Position numbers and translations under genes: made by a program. A DNA stretch of 35,551 bases from an uncultured Ruminococcus sp. (lineage in GTDB: Bacteria > Bacillota > Clostridia > Oscillospirales > Ruminococcaceae), in the NCBI GenBank assembly GCA_945867875.1, contig CAMBJF010000002.1, positions 1 to 35,551 of the forward strand. The letters run 5' to 3'. Within the stretch, counting starts at the first letter, position 1. Each line of letters starts with the position of its first letter. This document shows positions 30,082 to 35,551 of the stretch, one piece after another. Under the pieces are notes generated by a model. It worked only from the letters and a program-made list of their open reading frames with translations. It ran no database searches and was not told the DNA's origin.

Positions 30082-30543
30082 TCATTCCTTGGCTTTTGCG
30101 AAAACGGGGAATTTTATGGGGTAATCATCTGCGGCAATGACCTGCACTGCCTTGTTGTTGGCGGTGTTTATGATGATAGGGCTTTTGAGATTTACCGTTG
30201 CGTCCATATTGTTTTCGGGGATAACGGCGATAACGTAGAACTTGGCGTCTGCGTCATTTGCCATATCCAGCACCGCAACGTCCTCATCGGCAACGGTTAT
30301 GCGGTAATCGGGACAAAATTCAAGGGGATCGAAAAGTATGAAGCAGAGGTTGGGGTTTTCCGTGCTCTGAAGCCATACGGGGCATTTGCCCTTGCCGAGA
30401 GGGGAGATAAGGATATAATCCCTGTAGTCCTCAAAGGCGAAAATTCCCTGGGGGAAGCTTATCACCTCGGCGGGGGAGACCTCTATCTCGTCGAAATCCC
30501 TTGTTTTAACTGTGATTCTGTTTACGGTATCGTTCATAATCAT
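30082..30543 (-). CDS. fliW: Flagellar assembly factor FliW
   Basis: 153-aa ORF; FPQGIFAFEDYRDYILISPLGKGKCPVWLQSTENPNLCFILFDPLEF. Confidence 0.95.
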   Translation of the reverse strand: MIMNDTVNRITVKTRDFDEIEVSPAEVISFPQGIFAFEDYRDYILISPLGKGKCPVWLQSTENPNLCFILFDPLEFCPDYRITVADEDVAVLDMANDADAKFYVIAVIPENNMDATVNLKSPIIINTANNKAVQVIAADDYPIKFPVFAKAKE

Positions 30544-31130
30544 TCCTCATATCCCGGAGCTGCGCTTCTGGGGAAATATATGGGCTCGCCTACATATTCT
30601 ATTTCAAGCTTGGGCCTCTGGTTAACGATGAACTCAACAGTTCCGGGAACAAATTCAAGCTTTGCTTCAGGGTTTGTGTTCCAGTCCATATTAAGCTCAG
30701 ATGCCTGATAGTTTATGCTGAGAGTGTTGCCTGACCAGCTTATGTCGGGACCCTCCTTGGGGAGAAAGTCCATAATGGTCTCCATTGTCCTTGTTGCCTT
30801 GGCGGTGGCAATAGAGGCGGGTGTGGCTTCAAAGTTGCAGAGAGCGTTGCCCTCGTTCACGATGTTTGCCACTGCCTGATAAGCTACCTTCATACCCTTC
30901 TGGGCTTCGTCCTTGGCAAAGGTGTCAATGTTCTTGTGACCGTAGCCGAGGCTTTCTCTTGCGGCGGTGTTGTCGATGTTTATTTTGATGGGTTCTGCGG
31001 TTATCTGCATTCCCCCCGGACTTTTTGAGATCTGTACGGTGGGAGCGGGAGTATCGAGCTTCAGCTCCGCACGGGTAACGTTTATCTCAACATTAATAGG
31101 TACTGATGTTATATTAAGAAGCTGATCCAT
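30540..31130 (-). CDS. DUF6470 family protein (YviE-like)
   Basis: 196-aa ORF between flgL and fliW; N-terminal beta-rich repeat and SLGYGHKNIDTFAKDEAQKGMKVAYQAVANIVNEGN; 4-bp overlap with fliW. Confidence 0.75.
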   Translation of the reverse strand: MDQLLNITSVPINVEINVTRAELKLDTPAPTVQISKSPGGMQITAEPIKINIDNTAARESLGYGHKNIDTFAKDEAQKGMKVAYQAVANIVNEGNALCNFEATPASIATAKATRTMETIMDFLPKEGPDISWSGNTLSINYQASELNMDWNTNPEAKLEFVPGTVEFIVNQRPKLEIEYVGEPIYFPRSAAPGYEE

Positions 31131-31163
31131 AACTGCGTCCTCCTTTTATAAATTTTTCGTATA

Positions 31164-32537
31164 TTATACGAAATCGAAAATGCTCTTGGGAAGTATGCCC
31201 GAACCGAGGGAAAGAGATGCATTGTATGCAGCCTCGATGGACTTCATATTGGTGATCTCCGCCTCAATGTCAACACCCTCAATGCTGTTCTGCTTCTCGG
31301 AAAGGCTTATGCGGTAAATTGCATTTCTGTCAATGTACATCTCCATATTGTTCTGCTTTACGCCGAGAGTTGTAATTGTGTCCATTACCTTGGAGTTTGC
31401 GGTATCGAGCTTGTCGATGTAGCGGTTTACGGAAGATGTGTCGCCCTTTCTGAGAGCGGCAGCAGCGTCATAAATCAGCTGGATAAGGTTAAATGCATCG
31501 CCGTCATCATCTGTTCCGCAGCCTGTTATCTCAGCACCGTTAAGGCTCATATCAAGGGCTGTGGCGGGATTTACGGTTCCGTTCTCGTCATACTTTATTC
31601 CGAGACCGATGTCAACATAAATTGGGGCAGTTCCGGGGAAACCCTTGGAGTTTGTGTATTCTGTGGGATAATTTACGGTCTTGGTGTCGGAAAGCTTGCC
31701 TTCCTTGTCATAATACTTTATGGTAGCGCCGTTTACAGCATTTTTTAGGTCATCGCCCATAAGATTTACGGGGATATCGTTGTAGCAGACTATCCTGTCC
31801 TTGGGAGATGTGCTGAAATCGGGGCTGCCATTCACGGTGAATTTGATAGTGTCGGCAGAGGTCTTGTATGCACTGCTGTAGTACGTGTAGCCCTTGTAGT
31901 TGTCAAAATCGGTTATCTCGCTGCCATCGGCATCGTAAAACTTATCTACAGTAATTGTATTGCCCGCAGCGTCGGTATATGTGCCGTCATCGTTTCTTGT
32001 GAGGGCAGCGCCGCCCATTTCAGCAGTATCGTAATCATTGCCGTAAACCTTTGTTGTGCCGTCAGCAAATGTTATCTCAACCCTTGAATGAACGGTAAAG
32101 GGGGTCTTGTCATTGCTTGCGGAGCCGAACATCTGCCTTGTGGCGAAATCGGTGTTCATATCCTGGAGCATATGCTCAGCCTGCTGCTCCATTTCAAGAG
32201 CGATGATGTCAAGCTCGGTCTGGTCCATAGTGTCCTGAACGGAAACTATCTTGGACTTTACGTTAAGATATGTCTTGTCGGCAATATCGTAAAGAGCGTC
32301 CTCGGCAGCATAGTAGAAATCCTTTGCGGTCTTGAGGTTCTCGTCATAGATATCCAGATTTTCAAGGGATTTTCTAACGTGAGCCGCCTTTGCCGCAGAG
32401 GAGGAATCCTCGCTGGCACGGTTGTATTTTCTCTGTGTAAGTATTTTTGTCTGAGATTTCAGATAGTTTGAAAGCAGTGTGTTATAGCTGTTTAAAAACG
32501 TTCCGCTGAACGCATTGTTGGTAACTCGCATCGCCAA
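31164..32537 (-). CDS. flgL: Flagellar hook-associated protein 3
   Basis: 457-aa ORF; MAMRVTNNAFSGTFLNSYNTLLSNYLKSQTKILTQRKYNRASEDSSSAAKA and flagellin-like C-terminus. Confidence 0.93.
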   Translation of the reverse strand: MAMRVTNNAFSGTFLNSYNTLLSNYLKSQTKILTQRKYNRASEDSSSAAKAAHVRKSLENLDIYDENLKTAKDFYYAAEDALYDIADKTYLNVKSKIVSVQDTMDQTELDIIALEMEQQAEHMLQDMNTDFATRQMFGSASNDKTPFTVHSRVEITFADGTTKVYGNDYDTAEMGGAALTRNDDGTYTDAAGNTITVDKFYDADGSEITDFDNYKGYTYYSSAYKTSADTIKFTVNGSPDFSTSPKDRIVCYNDIPVNLMGDDLKNAVNGATIKYYDKEGKLSDTKTVNYPTEYTNSKGFPGTAPIYVDIGLGIKYDENGTVNPATALDMSLNGAEITGCGTDDDGDAFNLIQLIYDAAAALRKGDTSSVNRYIDKLDTANSKVMDTITTLGVKQNNMEMYIDRNAIYRISLSEKQNSIEGVDIEAEITNMKSIEAAYNASLSLGSGILPKSIFDFV

Positions 32538-32561
32538 TCAGCTCCTTATCTTATAGCTTTA

Positions 32562-34559
32562 TCAAAGACCGACCTTGCCTGTGCCGTTGATGAGCTTATC
32601 AAGGCACTCGTCAAGAGCGGATATCATTCTTGAAATAGCGTTGTACCATTTCTGGTAGTTCATCATATTAACGCCCTCTTCGTCCATACTTACGCCCATT
32701 ACCTCGTCTCTTGCATCGGAAACGCTGTTCAGCATAATATTGGTGGAATCGAAGCTGCCAAGCTCGTATTCAAGGTCGCCGCCCACCTGATTGCCGTAAT
32801 ACTGGATAAAGCCCTCAAAGGTGAACTGGTCGGGTTCATTTCCGAACTTGTACTTTGCATCAAAGGCGGAAAGTATCTTGTTGATGTAAGCATTGTCAAG
32901 CTCATCATAATTATAATCAAGCTTGCCGTCGTCATCAACGAAGGGGTGAACGCAGCGGAGAGTGTTTTCGTTCCAGGTATCGGCAATTTTCAGGTCAGCA
33001 ACATTGCCGTCATCAAGAGCGCCGCCCTCAAATTCAAAGAGCTTGAATTTGGTGCTTTCGATTGCATCATTGCGGACATCTGCAAGCGTCCGGTTAACGA
33101 TATCGTCTATCTTGGTGAGGTCATCGGCAGTGAGAGCAGTCTCATCTGTAATGCCGTTGTCAGCCATATACTGAGCCTTGGTGTCATCTCTGAGCTTTGC
33201 CTCAGCCTTGTCAGCCGCCGCATTCTGCTGTTTTACAGCATCGGCAGAGCTGTTGTAATCATCGTAAAGGGCATTGAATGCCTTTGCAAATCTGTTTGCA
33301 AATGAGCGGATAGTTTCCTGATAATACTTGATGCCGTTGTAGCCGTTCTCAGCACCCTCTGCATAGCAGCCCTTGCCGTTGTACATATCAAAAAGTCCGC
33401 TTACAGAGCCGCCTGTGAGCTTGTCGGTCTCTTCGTCAACGGTTATTGCGTAGGAGGGAGCTGCTTTCAGCTGGGCAGCGGTCATATTGTTTGTGAAAAT
33501 GGGGTCATAATCAACGCCCGCAGCCTTTGCATCGGCAATAATTTCCTTTTCAAGCTCGCACGCCTGTTTTACATTTCCCTTGTAGATGTAGGAATTGAGC
33601 TTGTCGATCTTGTCATTCAGATCGGGGTTTGCAATTACCTCGGGGGTTATCTCACGCTCGCACTTTGTCCACTGCTTGTCGGTGTTTGTGGTGCTGATGT
33701 GAAGCTCGGCAAAATCGTTTCTTTCGGTCTGCTCGCCTGAGAAGATTATGTCAGTCTTGGCGTATGCGTCCTTCTGAACGAGAGCAACATCTCCGAAATA
33801 AACATCATATGTTCCGTCCTGATTCTGCTTTACGTCGATGTTCATATACTGTGAAAGCTCGTCGCAGAGGTTGTTGAAGCTGTCCTTTAATTCAAGGGGA
33901 CCGTATTCTATCTCAGCCTGATAGCCGTCTCTTGTGGCATAAACGTTGTCCATCTGAACATAAGCATCGGATATCTGCTTGTTGAGGGAAGCCATCTGCT
34001 TAAGGATAGCGTTAACTCTGTCATTGGTAACGAGAATATCTTCTCTTGTGGAAAGCTCAACATCATTGAGTCTCGCATCAAAATTCTTAAGCACGTTTAT
34101 GACCGAATCTGCAGCGTTCATAGCTACATTTGAAAGGTCCTGTCTGTCCGCACCTGTTGAGGAGAAGGACTGGAAAGCGGCCTTTAAATTTCCGAAAATA
34201 GCCGCAAGACCCGAATCCTGATTTTCAACATCATCAAGGATATCCTCGATGTCTGCAAGAACATTGGTCTTAGCGCCTGTGTCGCAAAGCTCTGAGCTGT
34301 ATCTTCTTACCTTTGCATCAAGGAGCTTGTCTCTGAGCTGGGTAACGCCCACAGCGTCAGCGCCCTTGCCCGCAAGGTTCACCTGAGTGTTGTAGCCGAG
34401 ACTTCCTGCGGTGTTAGCCACGGAAACAACGTCAAGGCGCTGTCTGCTGTAGCCTTTTGTTTTAATGTTTGAGATGTTGTGTCCTGTGATATCAAGGCCT
34501 TTCTGTGCAAGCTGGAGACCGTCTCTCTGCACATAAAGTCCGAAAAATGATGAAGCCAT
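32562..34559 (-). CDS. flgK: Flagellar hook-associated protein 1
   Basis: 665-aa ORF; FFGLYVQRDGLQLAQKGLDITGHNISNIKTKGYSRQRLDV; C-terminal VSMDEEGVNMMNYQKWYNAISRMISALDECLDKLINGTG. Confidence 0.97.
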   Translation of the reverse strand: MASSFFGLYVQRDGLQLAQKGLDITGHNISNIKTKGYSRQRLDVVSVANTAGSLGYNTQVNLAGKGADAVGVTQLRDKLLDAKVRRYSSELCDTGAKTNVLADIEDILDDVENQDSGLAAIFGNLKAAFQSFSSTGADRQDLSNVAMNAADSVINVLKNFDARLNDVELSTREDILVTNDRVNAILKQMASLNKQISDAYVQMDNVYATRDGYQAEIEYGPLELKDSFNNLCDELSQYMNIDVKQNQDGTYDVYFGDVALVQKDAYAKTDIIFSGEQTERNDFAELHISTTNTDKQWTKCEREITPEVIANPDLNDKIDKLNSYIYKGNVKQACELEKEIIADAKAAGVDYDPIFTNNMTAAQLKAAPSYAITVDEETDKLTGGSVSGLFDMYNGKGCYAEGAENGYNGIKYYQETIRSFANRFAKAFNALYDDYNSSADAVKQQNAAADKAEAKLRDDTKAQYMADNGITDETALTADDLTKIDDIVNRTLADVRNDAIESTKFKLFEFEGGALDDGNVADLKIADTWNENTLRCVHPFVDDDGKLDYNYDELDNAYINKILSAFDAKYKFGNEPDQFTFEGFIQYYGNQVGGDLEYELGSFDSTNIMLNSVSDARDEVMGVSMDEEGVNMMNYQKWYNAISRMISALDECLDKLINGTGKVGL

Positions 34560-34579
34560 TGTAAATCTTCCTTTCGTAT

Positions 34580-35047
34580 TCAGGCATTTGTGAATATCTT
34601 TGAGCCTGCTGCGCTTTCTTTTCTTACTGCGCCTTTGCCGTTATATGTATCAAGCTCGCCCACGGTGCTGCGAATTTTTTTGAGACGTTCGGAAACGATG
34701 ATGTTCGCCGTGTCATTTATCTCTTTTATCTTATATATCATTTCGGAAAGGGAGGCACGCTGCTCTTCAAGGCGGGACTTATATTCCTCGGGAGCCTCGC
34801 TGACTATCTGCTCAAAGGTCTTAGAGCTGTTGTCACCGAGAAGTGCAAGGCGCTGCTTTTCAAGTGCATTGCTTTTCATAATGAAAGCCTGCTCGGCGGA
34901 AAGTGAAGCGGAAAGCTTCTCAATCTCGTTCTTGTTCAGCATATCCATTTTGGAATATTCAAATTTAAGGAAGTTTCTGTAATGAGCGTTGTACTCATCA
35001 AAGAAAGCTATGAGTGCTTTATAGTCCATTTGTCCCATTCCTTTCAC
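34580..35047 (-). CDS. flgN: Flagellar export chaperone FlgN
   Basis: 155-aa helical ORF between flgM and flgK; conserved operon position. Confidence 0.82.
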   Translation of the reverse strand: MKGMGQMDYKALIAFFDEYNAHYRNFLKFEYSKMDMLNKNEIEKLSASLSAEQAFIMKSNALEKQRLALLGDNSSKTFEQIVSEAPEEYKSRLEEQRASLSEMIYKIKEINDTANIIVSERLKKIRSTVGELDTYNGKGAVRKESAAGSKIFTNA

Positions 35048-35068
35048 GAGGGTGCGGGTGCGTTTTCT

Positions 35069-35359
35069 TTACAGACCGAGGATAGAGTCTGCGATATCCT
35101 CAGAGGATACCTTATAGCTGCCGTCAGCTATCTTTGCGGAAAGCTCTGCCAGTCTTTCGGCGGATGCTGTGCTGTCTGCGGCGGTCTTTGCAGCGGCTTT
35201 CAGGGTGTCTGAAAAGCTTGCTCTTGCAGATGAAGAAAACTCAGCCTTATCGGTGTTCTTTCCTCTGCTTTTCTGAGTCTTGCCCGAAATGGGGCGTGAA
35301 GCGGCTTCGCTTGCGTATCTGTATGCGTTCAAAGCTGATGTATAGTTCTTTATCTCCAT
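35069..35359 (-). CDS. flgM: Anti-sigma-28 factor FlgM
   Basis: 96-aa ORF; C-terminal RLAELSAKIADGSYKVSSEDIADSILGL is FlgM-typical. Confidence 0.9.
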   Translation of the reverse strand: MEIKNYTSALNAYRYASEAASRPISGKTQKSRGKNTDKAEFSSSARASFSDTLKAAAKTAADSTASAERLAELSAKIADGSYKVSSEDIADSILGL

Positions 35360-35424
35360 AATATCTCCACCTTTCCGTGGTAAAATTTATATCTGTGCAT
35401 AGTTATCCCGATGCTCTACTATAT

Positions 35425-35452
35425 ATATCGGCAGTAATATTAGAAAAATTTA
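35425..35452 (-). promoter_or_regulatory. Sigma-D/sigma-28 (FliA) type promoter for the flgM operon (TAAA-16-GCCGATAT)
   Basis: Minus strand TAAA-tttttctaatattact-GCCGATAT, 66 bp upstream of the flgM start. Confidence 0.85.
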
Positions 35453-35510
35453 GCCTTTTGGGAGATTTTTTTGATATGACAATAGTTTTTATATACTATA
35501 TGTATATTAT

Positions 35511-35551
35511 CTGTCTCTTATACACATCTCCGAGCCCACGAGACGCTACGC
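35511..35551. other. Illumina Nextera transposase adapter contamination plus partial i7 index
   Basis: CTGTCTCTTATACACATCT (mosaic end) + CCGAGCCCACGAGAC + GCTACGC. Confidence 0.98.

Noticed and set aside
1-35510. CRISPR array, tRNA/rRNA genes, transposase or integrase
   Set aside because: No regularly spaced repeats, tRNA-like folds, rRNA sequence or recombinase ORF were seen by eye.

Overview
The window looks like chromosomal DNA from a motile Ruminococcus-like Clostridia (Oscillospiraceae), judged from protein character only. From left to right it contains: a glycogen synthesis cluster glgB-glgC-glgD-glgA (+); a GGDEF/EAL cyclic-di-GMP protein (+); a complete trp operon on the minus strand (trpE-trpGD fusion-trpC-trpF-trpB-trpA) behind a Trp-specifier T-box leader; a minus-strand group of secA, a two-TM membrane protein, a cellobiose 2-epimerase-type AGE protein and a ComFB-like protein; aspartate kinase and citrate synthase (+); a single-gene, AT-rich accessory cassette (+) encoding a protein with an EVE/PUA-like segment and an HsdR-N-type PD-(D/E)XK nuclease segment, bracketed by two identical 34-bp terminator copies; a frameshifted GNAT acetyltransferase (-); and a late flagellar operon (-) flgM-flgN-flgK-flgL-DUF6470-fliW-csrA-fliD-fliS-fliT-like behind a sigma-D/sigma-28-type promoter. 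The last 41 bp (35511-35551) are Illumina Nextera adapter sequence, not genome. The best candidate for something undescribed is the EVE-like/nuclease cassette. Secondary candidates are the AT-hook-like tail on GlgB, the internally duplicated membrane protein, and regulatory structures in the glycogen cluster.
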